From positions 124,001 to 188,000 of the forward strand of contig NZ_JAEHOI010000006.1 in NCBI RefSeq assembly GCF_016522535.1: 64,000 bases of DNA, in the 5' to 3' direction. Shown here piece by piece: positions 1-9,034 of this stretch. The notes under the pieces were generated by a model. It was not told the origin of the DNA and made no database searches. It saw only the letters and a program-made list of their open reading frames with translations. This DNA is from Leucobacter edaphi. GTDB taxonomy: Bacteria > Actinomycetota > Actinomycetes > Actinomycetales > Microbacteriaceae. A program made the position numbers and the translations under genes. Numbering within the stretch: position 1 is the first letter of the stretch; every line of letters begins with the position of its first letter.

Positions 1-60
1 ACCGAACAGCGAGGTTCGTTCGCACGGCAGCCGTGGACGGGCCGGGATCCAGGAGGAACG

Positions 61-1365
61 ATGCCGTCCGCACCCGCCGCGCGCGCAGCCGACACGGAGG
101 TCATCGTGGTCGGCGGCGGACTCATCGGGCTGCTCAGCGCGCACGCGCTCGCGCGCGCCGGACGCAGCGTGACGATCATCGATCGCGAGCGACCCGGCTC
201 CGGCGCCGCCCGCGGGAATGCCGGGGAGATCACGCCGCTCAACGCGCTGCCGCTCGCTGGTCCGGCGATGGCGGCCGAAACGCTTCGCGGGGTGCTCTCC
301 CGCACGCACTACCTGAACATTTCTCCCCTCGCGCTTCCCCGCCTGGTCCCGTTCGGCCTGTCCTTTCTCGCCCATTGCGCGCCGAGGCGGGTCGCCGCGG
401 GCGCCCGGGCCCTCGACCAGCTCGCCCGCGGCGCATTCGCGGCGTACGACGCGCTCGCCGCCGAGGGCTTCGCGCTCGCCGGCGGCGGGACGGGCTACCT
501 CTACACGCACCCCGACGAGCGGGTGCTCGAGGCCCACCGCCGATCGCTCATCGCCCGGGCAGACCATCTCGGCGTTGCGCACCCCGAGCCGATCCTCCGC
601 GGTGCCGAGGTACGCGAGGCGGAACCGCTGCTCGCAGCGAGCGTGAACGCGGCCTACATCGCCCCGACCGAGCGGTTCATCGACCCCGGCCTGTTCGTCG
701 ACGAGCTCATCGCCAGGCTCACCGAGCTGGGCGCGCGCTTCGTCTCCGGCGTCGCCGCGACGACCGTGATCCACGGCGGCTCACGTCCCGCGGTGCTCAC
801 CCGGTCCGCGAGCGGGGAACGCCTGCTCACCGCCCAGTCCGTCATCGTGGCCGCCGGCTCACGCACCGACGCGCTCCTCTCGGCGAGCGGAATCCGCGTG
901 CCGGCGCGGCTCCGCGTGCGCCCCGGTCGGGGATACAGCTTCACGGTCGAGTCCGAGTCGCTTCCGACCCACCTGCTCGGCTCCCTCGCGGAGCGCACGG
1001 TCGCGATCCCCATGAACGGGCGGCTCCGAATCGTCGGGCTCATGGATTTCGACGGCAGCCACGACCGCAGCGAGCCCGCGCGCGAGGCGCATCTCGCACA
1101 CCGCGCCTCCCGCTTCCTGCGCGGGATCGACTGGGATGCGACGAGCGAGCACTGGGTGGGTCCGCGGCCGATGACCGGCAGCGGGCTCCCGATCATCTCG
1201 GCGCTTCCCGGCGATCCGCGCATCGTGGTCGCGTCCGGCCACAACATGCACGGGCTGTCACTCGGCCCCGTGACGGGCGACATCGTCGCGGCGCTCGTCG
1301 CGGGCGAGCCCCCGCGCGTCTCGGGCGCAGACGTCGATCTCCGTCCGTTCGCCCTCCCCTCTTGA
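61..1365 (+). CDS. FAD-dependent oxidoreductase, DadA/D-amino-acid-oxidase family
   Basis: The product is 434 residues and belongs to the DAO superfamily of flavoenzymes that oxidise amino acids or secondary amines. An N-terminal Rossmann dinucleotide motif (VVGGGLIGL, about residues 16-24) binds FAD. The C-terminal WVGPRPMTGSGLP and GHNMHGLSLGP segments are typical of DadA-type D-amino-acid dehydrogenases. The ATG at 61 follows a strong Shine-Dalgarno (aggagg) about 5 bases upstream; the frame is open further upstream, but nothing supports an earlier start. It is followed after 47 bases by a short-chain dehydrogenase and then a transporter, suggesting a small catabolic operon that may begin before the window. 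The substrate cannot be read from the sequence. Confidence 0.88.
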   Translation: MPSAPAARAADTEVIVVGGGLIGLLSAHALARAGRSVTIIDRERPGSGAARGNAGEITPLNALPLAGPAMAAETLRGVLSRTHYLNISPLALPRLVPFGLSFLAHCAPRRVAAGARALDQLARGAFAAYDALAAEGFALAGGGTGYLYTHPDERVLEAHRRSLIARADHLGVAHPEPILRGAEVREAEPLLAASVNAAYIAPTERFIDPGLFVDELIARLTELGARFVSGVAATTVIHGGSRPAVLTRSASGERLLTAQSVIVAAGSRTDALLSASGIRVPARLRVRPGRGYSFTVESESLPTHLLGSLAERTVAIPMNGRLRIVGLMDFDGSHDRSEPAREAHLAHRASRFLRGIDWDATSEHWVGPRPMTGSGLPIISALPGDPRIVVASGHNMHGLSLGPVTGDIVAALVAGEPPRVSGADVDLRPFALPS

Positions 1366-1412
1366 CCCTCCTCACCCCCAGCTTCCCCGCAATCTCCCGA
1401 AAGGACAGCATC

Positions 1413-2204
1413 GTGAACGACACCGCACCCGGCACCCCCTCCCTCGAGACGGAGGCCGCTTCAGGGAAGCCGATCGCGATCGTGACCGGCGGCGCTGGCG
1501 CGTTCGGCTCCGCGATCTCTCGCAGGCTCGTCGCCGCGGGAAATCACGTCGTGATCGCCGACCTCGATCTCGCGGCGGCCGAGCGCGTCGCCGCCGAGCT
1601 CGGCGACGCGAGCGCCGTTCGCGTGGACCTCGCGGACGAGGCCTCCATCTCGGCGGCGATCGCCGAGGTCCTCGCGGCGAAGGGCCGGATCGACATCCTC
1701 GTTAACAACGCGGGCTACTCCCCCGTCGGCGGCCTCGACACGACGAGCCTCGCCGACTGGGACCGCACGATCGCGATCAACCTGCGCGGCGCCTACCTGA
1801 TGTGCGCCGAGTCGGCCGAGGCGCTGCGCCGCTCCCCGGCGGCGCGCGTCGTGATGGTCGGCTCGCGCACGTGGCTCGCGGGAGGCAACCCCGCGTACAC
1901 CGCGTCGAAGGCCGGGATCGTTGGCCTCTGCCGGACCGTGGTCCAGGCCCTCGGCCCCACGGGCGGCACCTCCAACGTCGTGGCTCCCGGCCCCGTCGAC
2001 ACCCCGCTCGTCGACTCGATGGGCATGGGCGACTCGCGCGATGAGAACTTCCGCCGCTATGCGGAGGCCGCACCGCTCGGCCGTGTGGCCACCCCGGACG
2101 AGGTCGCGGCGGCGGTCGCGTTCTTCGCGGGCCCCGATGCCGCGTTCATCACGGGCGAGGTGCTACACGTTGCGGGCGGGCTGCAGCTCGCTCCGCGGCT
2201 GTGA
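1413..2204 (+). CDS. SDR family oxidoreductase
   Basis: A classical short-chain dehydrogenase/reductase of 263 residues. It has the cofactor-binding TGGAGAFG glycine motif near residue 27, the NNAG motif in the middle, a catalytic serine in MVGSRTW and the YTASK catalytic Tyr/Lys pair, followed by the usual APGPVDTPL segment. The GTG at 1413 is chosen because a gaaagg Shine-Dalgarno lies just upstream; the same frame is open back to base 33, but that part runs antiphase through the upstream oxidase and is not coding. Its place between the amine oxidase and an MHS transporter suggests it processes the aldehyde or ketone made by the oxidase (inference). Confidence 0.87.
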   Translation: MNDTAPGTPSLETEAASGKPIAIVTGGAGAFGSAISRRLVAAGNHVVIADLDLAAAERVAAELGDASAVRVDLADEASISAAIAEVLAAKGRIDILVNNAGYSPVGGLDTTSLADWDRTIAINLRGAYLMCAESAEALRRSPAARVVMVGSRTWLAGGNPAYTASKAGIVGLCRTVVQALGPTGGTSNVVAPGPVDTPLVDSMGMGDSRDENFRRYAEAAPLGRVATPDEVAAAVAFFAGPDAAFITGEVLHVAGGLQLAPRL

Positions 2205-2282
2205 CCCTCCGCGAAACCGTTTCCCCCGCAAATCTTGACCGACCCCCGTTTAACCCCGCACCCCGAAAGGCGATGATGCACC

Positions 2283-3614
2283 GTGGCAGGCTTCGCAGCT
2301 CACCCCACCTCACCGAACACCCGCGCTAGAAAGTCGGGCTCGCCGCGCAAGGTCGCGCTCGCGAGCTTCATCGGCACGAGCATCGAGTGGTACGACTTCT
2401 TCCTCTACGGAACCGCGTCGGCCCTCGTGTTCGGCACGGTCTTTTTCCCGAGCGAGGAACCGATCATTGGCACGCTGCTCGCGTTCGGTTCCTTCGGCGT
2501 CGGTTTCGCCGCTCGGCCTCTCGGCGGCGCAATCTTCGGCAACCTCGCCGATAAGATCGGCCGCAAGAAAGTCCTGGTCACTACGCTCCTCATCATGGGC
2601 TTCGCGACCGCGGCGATCGGCCTCCTCCCCGGCTACGCCACGATCGGCGTCTGGGCCCCGATCCTGCTGGTCACGCTGCGCCTGATCCAGGGCATCGGCG
2701 TCGGCGGTGAGTGGGGCGCCGCGGTCATGATGAGCGTCGAGCACGCGCCGTCCGGGAAGAAGGGCTTCTTCGGTTCGATTCCCCAGATGGGCGTGCCGGT
2801 CGGTACGATCCTGTCGACCGGGGCGTTCAGCCTGCTCGCGCTGCTCCCCGAGGAGCAGTTCCTCTCGTGGGGCTGGCGCCTGCCCTTCCTCGCGAGCTTC
2901 CTGCTCGTGATCGTTGGCCTCGTAATCCGGATCTCGATCGAGGAGTCGCCCGCCTTCCAGGAGGTGGTCGAGAGCGGTCGCGTCCAGAAGATGCCGCTCG
3001 CGGTCGCGGTGCGTGGCCACTGGCGCACGATCCTCGCGGCCGCCGGCACGCGCTTCTCCGAGAACTCGACGTTCTACGTGGTGACCGTGTTCTCGATCAC
3101 CTACGGCGTCGAGGCCCTGGGGCTCGATCGGACGATCATCCTGAACGCCGTGCTCATCTGCGCGCTCGTCGAGTTCGTGCTGATTCCCCTGTTCGGGCGA
3201 TGGTCCGAGTCGATGGGGCACCGGAAGATGTTCCTGTGGGCGGCGGCAGCGTCGATCGCGATCGCCTTCCCGTACTTCCTCATGTTCAACACGGGCAACT
3301 TCGTGACGATCACGATCGCGATGACGATCACGATCGGCATCGCCTGCGTCATGTTCGCACTCGAGCCCGTGATCATGGGCTCGCTCTTCCCCACCGAGAT
3401 CCGCACGAGCGCCGTGTCGATCGGCTACCAGGTCGCCGCCGTGTTCGCGGGCGGCCTCTCGCCCTTCATCGCGACCGGCCTCTACGCGCTCTTTGATGGC
3501 GCCTGGTGGCCCATCGCGGCATACATCGCGTTCATGGGCCTGATCAGCTTCGTCTCGATGTGGCTCGCTCCCGCGGCCGCGCGCCGCGAGAGCGGCCAGG
3601 AGGTGCACGCCTGA
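2283..3614 (+). CDS. MFS transporter, metabolite:H+ symporter (MHS) type
   Basis: A 443-residue twelve-helix major facilitator protein of the metabolite:proton symporter subgroup (ProP, ShiA and KgtP relatives). The hallmarks are the GTSIEWYDFFLYG first-helix segment, the RPLGG and NLADKIGRKK loop 2-3 motif, and RLIQGIGVGGEWGAA in helix 4. The GTG start at 2283 is preceded by gaaagg about 12 bases upstream; nearby ATGs at 2273 and 2276 are out of frame. It is the last gene of the oxidase-dehydrogenase-transporter set and is followed by a perfect hairpin. It probably imports the substrate of the two enzymes, for example an amino acid, betaine or organic acid, but the substrate is not determinable. 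Confidence 0.9.
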   Translation: MAGFAAHPTSPNTRARKSGSPRKVALASFIGTSIEWYDFFLYGTASALVFGTVFFPSEEPIIGTLLAFGSFGVGFAARPLGGAIFGNLADKIGRKKVLVTTLLIMGFATAAIGLLPGYATIGVWAPILLVTLRLIQGIGVGGEWGAAVMMSVEHAPSGKKGFFGSIPQMGVPVGTILSTGAFSLLALLPEEQFLSWGWRLPFLASFLLVIVGLVIRISIEESPAFQEVVESGRVQKMPLAVAVRGHWRTILAAAGTRFSENSTFYVVTVFSITYGVEALGLDRTIILNAVLICALVEFVLIPLFGRWSESMGHRKMFLWAAAASIAIAFPYFLMFNTGNFVTITIAMTITIGIACVMFALEPVIMGSLFPTEIRTSAVSIGYQVAAVFAGGLSPFIATGLYALFDGAWWPIAAYIAFMGLISFVSMWLAPAAARRESGQEVHA

Positions 3615-3631
3615 TCCCTCCTCGAGGCTGA

Positions 3632-3667
3632 GCGGCGCCCGTGACACACGATTGTCACGGGCGCCGC
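3632..3667 (+). terminator. Intrinsic terminator-like hairpin after the MFS gene
   Basis: Perfect 14-base inverted repeat (3632-3645 pairs with 3654-3667) with an 8-base loop, starting 18 bases after the MFS stop. No long T run follows, so termination efficiency is uncertain, but position and perfection support a role as the 3' end of the catabolic operon. Confidence 0.65.
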
Positions 3668-3694
3668 GCTGTTCTTCCGCATAAGGTGGGTGGC

Positions 3695-4510
3695 ATGTCC
3701 GCGCAGCTCCCGGGAGATGAGATCCGCTATGTCGCGATCGGCGACAGCTTCACGGAGGGGGTCGGCGATGACCTGCCAGACGGCGGGGTGCGCGGGTGGG
3801 CCGATCTCGTGGCCGAGGGGCTCGCGGAGGTGTCCGGCAAGCCGGTGCGGTACGCGAACCTCGCGATCCGCGGCCGTCTGCTCGGCCCGATCATCGCCGA
3901 GCAGCTGCTTCCCGCTCTCGACCTGTCCCCCGCGCCGACGCTCGTGAGCTTCAACGGGGGCGGCAACGACATGCTGCGCCCCGGCACGGATATCCCCTGG
4001 ATCTCGGCCGAGACGGAGGGGGCGATGCGCCGGATCCTCGAGGCCGGTTCCGAGCCGCTGCTCCTCGCCGGCGCCAACCCCACCGCGGGGCTTCCCGGCG
4101 GGGGCCGCGTCAAGGCGAAGGGCGACGAGCTCGTGGTGGCCGCTCGGGGGATCGCGGACCGGCTCGGGATCCGCTTCGTCGACAACTGGAGCGACCCCGA
4201 GCTCGCGCACCGGCAGTACTGGTCGAACGATCGGCTCCACCTCGCGCCGATCGGGCACCGCAGGGTGGCCGCGAACGTCCTCCGCGGTCTCGGGTACGAG
4301 CCGCCGGCGCACTGGGTCCTCTCGGCGGAGCCGATCCCGCGTCCCGGCCGCAGGGAGCAGATGCGGTACACGCGCGAGCACGTGCTGCCCTGGATCCAGC
4401 GCCGCCTGACGGGGCGCTCGAGCGGCGACGGGCGCTCGGCGAAGTTTCCTGATTGGGTGCGTGTCGAGCCGGCCTCCGGCGGGCGTCCCGGCGCTGATTT
4501 CGGGCGCTGA
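3695..4510 (+). CDS. SGNH/GDSL-family hydrolase
   Basis: A 271-residue SGNH hydrolase. Block I is IGDSFTEG with the nucleophilic serine near residue 17, block III is the GGGND segment in mid-protein, and block V is the D-x-x-H pair in NDRLHLAPIGH near residue 180. Such proteins are serine esterases, lipases or deacetylases acting on small esters or cell-wall acyl groups. There is no signal peptide, so it is probably cytosolic. The C-terminal 70 residues are Arg-rich and may be an accessory tail. The ATG at 3695 is chosen over an upstream in-frame codon at 3641 because that one lies inside the terminator hairpin. A TAAGGT hexamer ends 7 bases before the ATG, suggesting a leaderless transcript. 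Confidence 0.85.
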   Translation: MSAQLPGDEIRYVAIGDSFTEGVGDDLPDGGVRGWADLVAEGLAEVSGKPVRYANLAIRGRLLGPIIAEQLLPALDLSPAPTLVSFNGGGNDMLRPGTDIPWISAETEGAMRRILEAGSEPLLLAGANPTAGLPGGGRVKAKGDELVVAARGIADRLGIRFVDNWSDPELAHRQYWSNDRLHLAPIGHRRVAANVLRGLGYEPPAHWVLSAEPIPRPGRREQMRYTREHVLPWIQRRLTGRSSGDGRSAKFPDWVRVEPASGGRPGADFGR

Positions 4511-4689
4511 TCTCGGACCCTGATCCGGGCCGTCATCTTATCGCAACTTCACGTAACGAAACAGTCCTCCAATGGGGTGAGAAAATCTCATCCCTGAGCA
4601 CGAGGTGAGTGGTACCTGAGTGCGATGCCGTGGGGCGTCTGCTGCGCCAGTGTGGAAGGGTCGTCCGATCCGTACCCACGAAAGGCACC

Positions 4690-7600
4690 ATGTTCCTCCT
4701 CACACGCGCCAGCCTGAAGAACCGATTGATCGTCGGACTCATCACGATCGCGATCGCCATCGTCGGCCTCTTCTCCATGGGCGCGCTCAAACAGGAGCTC
4801 ATGCCCTCGATGCAGATGCCGGTGGCCTACGTGTCCGCGCAGTCCCCCGGGCTCGCGCCCGAGGAGATGTCGCACACCGTCACCGAGCCCGCCGAGCAGG
4901 CTCTCCGCGCCATCCCCGGCGTGAAGAAGGTGTCCTCGTCGACGCGAAGCGGCAACGCCGAGCTCACGGTCGAGTGGCCGACCTCGGTGGACGACGACGA
5001 GACGATGCGGGCGATCCGGGGCGCGAGCGACACCCTCAAGCGCACGCTCCCGGCCGGATCCGAGGTCCAGGTCTTCTCCGGCGGCTCCGAGGACATACCG
5101 GCCATGATGCTGAGCGCCGGCACCTCGGGCGATCCCACCGAGTTCGCCGATGCGCTCCAGGCCACGGTCGTCCCCGCGCTGCAGAGCGTTCCCGGGGTGC
5201 AGCGCGTCGAGCTCGCGGGCCGCGCCGAACAGCGCGTGCAGATCGCGCTGCGTCCGGGCGACGTGACGAAGCACAAGGTCGAGACGGCGCAGCTCCAGCC
5301 GATCCTCGAGTCCCACGGCGCCGCGGTGCCGGCGGGCCAGGCCGATTCGAAGGACGGCCCGCTGTCGGTCTCCGTCGGCACGGGCATCACCTCGATCGAC
5401 GACCTCAAGAACCTACCGGTCCCGACCGCCGACGGCGCCGTACTGCTGTCGGACTTCGCCGACGTCACGAACGAAACGGTGCCAGCGACCACCATTTCCC
5501 GCGTGAACGGCAAGGACGCCCTCACCCTGCAGGTCACCCCGAACCGCGGCGCGAACGTGGTCGACATCTCGCACGGCGTCCACGCCGAACTCGATCGGCT
5601 CGCGCCCGGCCTCAAGGCGGACTTCGTTCCCATCTTCGACCAGGCCCCCTACATCGAGCAGTCGATCCACGACCTCTCCGTCGAGGGCGCACTCGGCCTG
5701 CTCTTCGCGGTCCTCGTCATCCTCGCGTTCCTGGGGTCATGGCGCTCCACCGTGATCGCCGCGGTTTCGATCCCGCTCTCCCTCCTCATCACCCTCGTCG
5801 GCCTGTGGTGGAGCGACAACACCCTGAACATCCTCACCCTCGGCGCCCTCACGATCGCGATCGGCCGCGTCGTCGACGACTCGATCGTCGTGATCGAGAA
5901 CATCAGCAGGCGGCGGGGAACCGGGCCGCTCACGATCGAGGCCGTCGTCGCCTCGGTCCGCCAGGTCGCCGGGGCGATCACGGCGTCCACGCTGACCACG
6001 GTCGCGGTGTTCCTGCCGATCGCCTTCGTGTCTGGCATCGCGGGGCAGTTGTTCCGCCCGTTCGCCGTCACCGTGACGATCGCGCTGCTCGCGTCGCTGC
6101 TCGTGGCGCTCACGATCGTGCCCGTGATGGCGTTCTGGTTCCTGCGCAACCGGCCGGCGAAGGCGCACGCCGCGGCCCCTGGCGCCGCCGGCGTTGCCGC
6201 GGGAGACCCCGCAGCGATCCCTTCCGAGCTCGACGAGATCCACACCGCCCCCGACCGGCTGCAGCGCGCAATCATGCCCGCGCTCAACACGACGCGGCGC
6301 CACCCCGTCATCACGCTCGTGGCGTCCGCCCTGATCCTCGTTCTCACCTTCGTCATGAGTTCCCTGATCAAGCAGGACTTCCTGGGGTCCTCGGGCGCGG
6401 AGAGCATCCGCGTGGAGCAGACCCCGGCGAGCGCGAAGCAGGGAGCTCCCGACACGAAGGAGCTCGTCGAGTCCGTCTCCCCGATCGAGGAGTCCTTCCG
6501 CAAGATCGACGGTGTGCGCGACGTCATGACGACGATTCCGCTCGCCACCCCGGGCGAGAAGCAGACGGTCTCCTACGAACTGCTGCTCGACAAGGGCGTT
6601 GACGCGACCGTCGTCACCGACGCCGTCGAGGCCGAGACGAAGCGGCTCCCCGATGCGGGCGAGCTCTCGGTCCTCACGCAGGACTCGTTCACCGACGCCT
6701 CGGGCGGCGGCATCGCCCTCAACATCCGCGGCTCCGACCCGACCGCGCTCAAGCAGGCGAGCGACCTCCTCGAGAAGCAGCTGAAGGACGCGCCGGGCGT
6801 CCGCTCCGTGAAGAGCGACATCTCCGGTGATCAGCCCACCATGAGCGTCAAACTCAACCAGGCTAAGGCGGCGCAGCTCGGCTTCGACCAGGTGAGCGTT
6901 GCGAAGGCCGTCCAGGCCGCGCTCGAGGGCGAGACGATCGGCAAGATCACGCTCGGCGGCCAGGACAGGGACATCGTCATGGTGACCCCGAAGTCGGCGC
7001 GCTCCGCCTCGGAGCTCGGCGAGATCCTGCTCCCCGTCACGCCCCAGCAGACGGCCGCGGCGCAGAAGGCCGCGAGCGACCGGCTGCAGAAGAAGGCCGA
7101 GGCGGAGGCCGAGCAGGCGCGCCTCGACGCCGACGCGGAGATCACGAAGCAGCTCAACGAGGCCGCAGCGCAGCGAGCCGATCTGGTGAACCAGCTCGGT
7201 CAGCTCAACACCCAGCTGGGCGAGCTCAGCCGTGCGCCGATCGTGCCCGAGCGGCCGCAGTCGCCGCAGCAGCAGGCGCAGGTGGACGCGCAGCAGCAGC
7301 GCGCCGAACAGCTCGCGCAGCTGGAGAGCGCGATCTCGGGCGCCCAGTCCGGGATCGAGGGCATGGACGAGCAGATCGCGGCCCTCCAGAAGTCCCGTTC
7401 GGATCAGGCCGCCCAGTTCGAGGAGCAGCAGGCGGCGGAGAAGGAGCAGAAGGCCGCGACCGAGGTGACGGGCAAGGCGATCCCGCTGCGCACGATCGCA
7501 ACGGTGTCCGAGGAGAAGGTCGCCCCCGTGATCACGCGCGCCGACGGCGAGCGCCAGGTCACCCTCAGCGTGACGCCCAAGAAGGGCGAGCTCGAGGCCG

Positions 7601-8532
7601 CGAACGCCGCGATCGCGAAGGCGACGAAGGACACGAAGCTCCCGGCGGGCGCCTCCTTCGACGTCGGCGGTGTGAGCGCGGAGCAAGACGACGCGTTCGC
7701 GCAGCTCGGCGCCGCGATGCTCGCCGCGATCCTCCTCGTGATGATCGTCATGGTGGCGACGTTCCGCAGCTTCCGCGGACCGTTCATCCTGCTCGTCTCG
7801 ATCCCGTTCGCCGCGACCGGCGCGCTGCTGGGTCTCCTCGTGACGGGCACCCCGCTCGGACTTCCCGCGATGATCGGCCTGCTCATGCTCATCGGCATCG
7901 TGGTGACGAACGCGATCGTGCTCATGGACCTCGTGAACCGGCTCCGCGCGGCGGGTGCCCCGCTCGCCGAGGCGGTCGAGCACGGCACGCGCCTCCGGCT
8001 CCGCCCGATCCTCATGACGGCCGCGGCGACGATCTTCGCGCTGATCCCGATGTCGCTCGGGCTCACGGGCGGCGGCGTCTTCATCTCGAAGCCGCTCGCG
8101 ATCGTGGTGATCGGCGGCCTGATCTCGTCGACGCTCCTCACCCTCGTCCTCGTTCCCGTGCTCTACACGCTCGTGGAGGGCGGCCGCGAGCGGCGACTCG
8201 CGCGGCGCGCGGACCGGGCCGAGCGGAAGGCCGCGGCACTCGCGGGAATGCCGGCACCGTCGGCGCGCTCATTCGGTTCGAGCTGGTCCTCGGGTGCGGC
8301 GAAGCTGGCGCCCGCCGGGGCCGAGGCGCCGACGACCGAGCTCGAGGGGCTCTTCGACCAGCGGGACCCGTCCGAGCGCGGCTCCGCGTCGGCCACGGTC
8401 ACCGCGCCCACCGGGCCGCGAAATGCGGTGGGATCCGGGGGTTCGGAGCGGTCCGACGGGCCGGATCACGCGGCGCGGCCCGGAGCCGAGGACCCGGAGG
8501 ATCCGGACGAGTCGACCCGCCCCGTGCGCTGA
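4690..8532 (+). CDS. RND-family efflux permease with coiled-coil insertion
   Basis: A 1280-residue resistance-nodulation-division exporter of the AcrB/SwrC type, driven by the proton gradient. Helix 1 lies at about residues 13-33, followed by an extracytoplasmic domain (YVSAQSPGLAPEEMS), a helix bundle with the RVVDDSIVVIENI segment (the Asp pair of proton relay, near residue 397), and the same plan repeated in the second half (IVVTNAIVLMDLVNRLR). Residues about 786-925 are a Gln/Ala/Glu-rich heptad-like insertion in the second large loop, absent from the matching point of the first half. The last 110 residues are a disordered cytosolic tail. The ATG at 4690 was chosen because it precedes the usual FLLTRASLKNR start. 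It stands alone with no adaptor or outer-membrane partner gene nearby, as expected in a monoderm. Confidence 0.92.
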   Translation: MFLLTRASLKNRLIVGLITIAIAIVGLFSMGALKQELMPSMQMPVAYVSAQSPGLAPEEMSHTVTEPAEQALRAIPGVKKVSSSTRSGNAELTVEWPTSVDDDETMRAIRGASDTLKRTLPAGSEVQVFSGGSEDIPAMMLSAGTSGDPTEFADALQATVVPALQSVPGVQRVELAGRAEQRVQIALRPGDVTKHKVETAQLQPILESHGAAVPAGQADSKDGPLSVSVGTGITSIDDLKNLPVPTADGAVLLSDFADVTNETVPATTISRVNGKDALTLQVTPNRGANVVDISHGVHAELDRLAPGLKADFVPIFDQAPYIEQSIHDLSVEGALGLLFAVLVILAFLGSWRSTVIAAVSIPLSLLITLVGLWWSDNTLNILTLGALTIAIGRVVDDSIVVIENISRRRGTGPLTIEAVVASVRQVAGAITASTLTTVAVFLPIAFVSGIAGQLFRPFAVTVTIALLASLLVALTIVPVMAFWFLRNRPAKAHAAAPGAAGVAAGDPAAIPSELDEIHTAPDRLQRAIMPALNTTRRHPVITLVASALILVLTFVMSSLIKQDFLGSSGAESIRVEQTPASAKQGAPDTKELVESVSPIEESFRKIDGVRDVMTTIPLATPGEKQTVSYELLLDKGVDATVVTDAVEAETKRLPDAGELSVLTQDSFTDASGGGIALNIRGSDPTALKQASDLLEKQLKDAPGVRSVKSDISGDQPTMSVKLNQAKAAQLGFDQVSVAKAVQAALEGETIGKITLGGQDRDIVMVTPKSARSASELGEILLPVTPQQTAAAQKAASDRLQKKAEAEAEQARLDADAEITKQLNEAAAQRADLVNQLGQLNTQLGELSRAPIVPERPQSPQQQAQVDAQQQRAEQLAQLESAISGAQSGIEGMDEQIAALQKSRSDQAAQFEEQQAAEKEQKAATEVTGKAIPLRTIATVSEEKVAPVITRADGERQVTLSVTPKKGELEAANAAIAKATKDTKLPAGASFDVGGVSAEQDDAFAQLGAAMLAAILLVMIVMVATFRSFRGPFILLVSIPFAATGALLGLLVTGTPLGLPAMIGLLMLIGIVVTNAIVLMDLVNRLRAAGAPLAEAVEHGTRLRLRPILMTAAATIFALIPMSLGLTGGGVFISKPLAIVVIGGLISSTLLTLVLVPVLYTLVEGGRERRLARRADRAERKAAALAGMPAPSARSFGSSWSSGAAKLAPAGAEAPTTELEGLFDQRDPSERGSASATVTAPTGPRNAVGSGGSERSDGPDHAARPGAEDPEDPDESTRPVR

Positions 8533-8589
8533 TCCGCGAGGCCCGCGCGGCCCGAGAGGCGTCCGCGCGGCCCGCGGGGCCCGCGGATC
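8531..8589. terminator. GC-rich inverted repeat between convergent genes
   Basis: An eight-base repeat gatccgcg at 8531-8538 is complementary to 8582-8589, with further CGCGGCCC-type pairing inside. It lies between the convergent RND gene and zur and could end transcription from both sides. The stem is imperfect and has no T run, so this is a weak call. Confidence 0.4.
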
Positions 8590-8598
8590 GTCCCCGCG

Positions 8599-9009
8599 CT
8601 ACGCTGCCGCGCCGTCGCCCTTGGCGCGGCAGCGTGCGCACAGCCCGAACAGGTCGACGACGTGATCGATCTCGGTGAAGCCGTGCTCGGCACCGACGCG
8701 CTGGCTCCACTCCTCCACGAGGTTCGCCGACAGCTCCACCGTGTCCCCGCAACCGCGGCAGATGAGGTGGTGATGGTGCCCCTTCGTGGCGCAGGAGCGG
8801 TAGAGGCTCTCGCCCTCGGGTGACTGCAGCGTGTCGGCCTCGTCCGTCTCGACGAGGCTCGCGAGGGTGCGATAGACGGTGGCGAGCCCGATCGTGGAGC
8901 CCCCGTCGCGCAACGCCTGGTGGAGCTGCTGCGCGCTCACGAACCCGCGCGCCTGCGCGAGGCTCGCTCGCACCGCTTCGCGCTGCCACGTGTTCCGCTT
9001 GGGCTGCAT
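8599..9009 (-). CDS. zur: Fur-family zinc uptake regulator (Zur)
   Basis: A 136-residue Fur-superfamily repressor. The N-terminal winged helix contains the recognition segment IGLATVYRTLASL. The C-terminal half has the metal-binding HHHHLICRGCG segment with one CxxC pair and a second in LCARCRAK, the structural zinc site of the family. The assignment to Zur rather than Fur rests on context: it is the last gene of a zinc-type ABC operon, starting 25 bases after the permease stop, and a Zur-like palindrome precedes the operon. A gaggagc Shine-Dalgarno supports the ATG at 9009. Zur with zinc would shut off the operon, including its own gene. Confidence 0.9.
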   Translation of the reverse strand: MQPKRNTWQREAVRASLAQARGFVSAQQLHQALRDGGSTIGLATVYRTLASLVETDEADTLQSPEGESLYRSCATKGHHHHLICRGCGDTVELSANLVEEWSQRVGAEHGFTEIDHVVDLFGLCARCRAKGDGAAA

Positions 9010-9034
9010 GATGCTCCTCTGTTGCCCGACGATG

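Noticed and set aside
33-1412. A long plus-strand frame running from base 33 into the short-chain dehydrogenase, seemingly encoding a 723-residue fusion
   Set aside because: The first 460 residues are Arg-rich nonsense antiphase to the oxidase gene. The real dehydrogenase starts at the GTG at 1413.
2310-3647. A 445-residue minus-strand frame opposite the MFS gene
   Set aside because: It is rich in Arg, Asp and Glu without domain features, the mirror of a G/C-biased membrane gene. The plus-strand transporter is certain.
5737-7983. A 748-residue minus-strand frame opposite the RND gene
   Set aside because: Composition is Arg/Leu/Asp-repetitive with no motif; it is the antisense shadow of a long high-GC gene.
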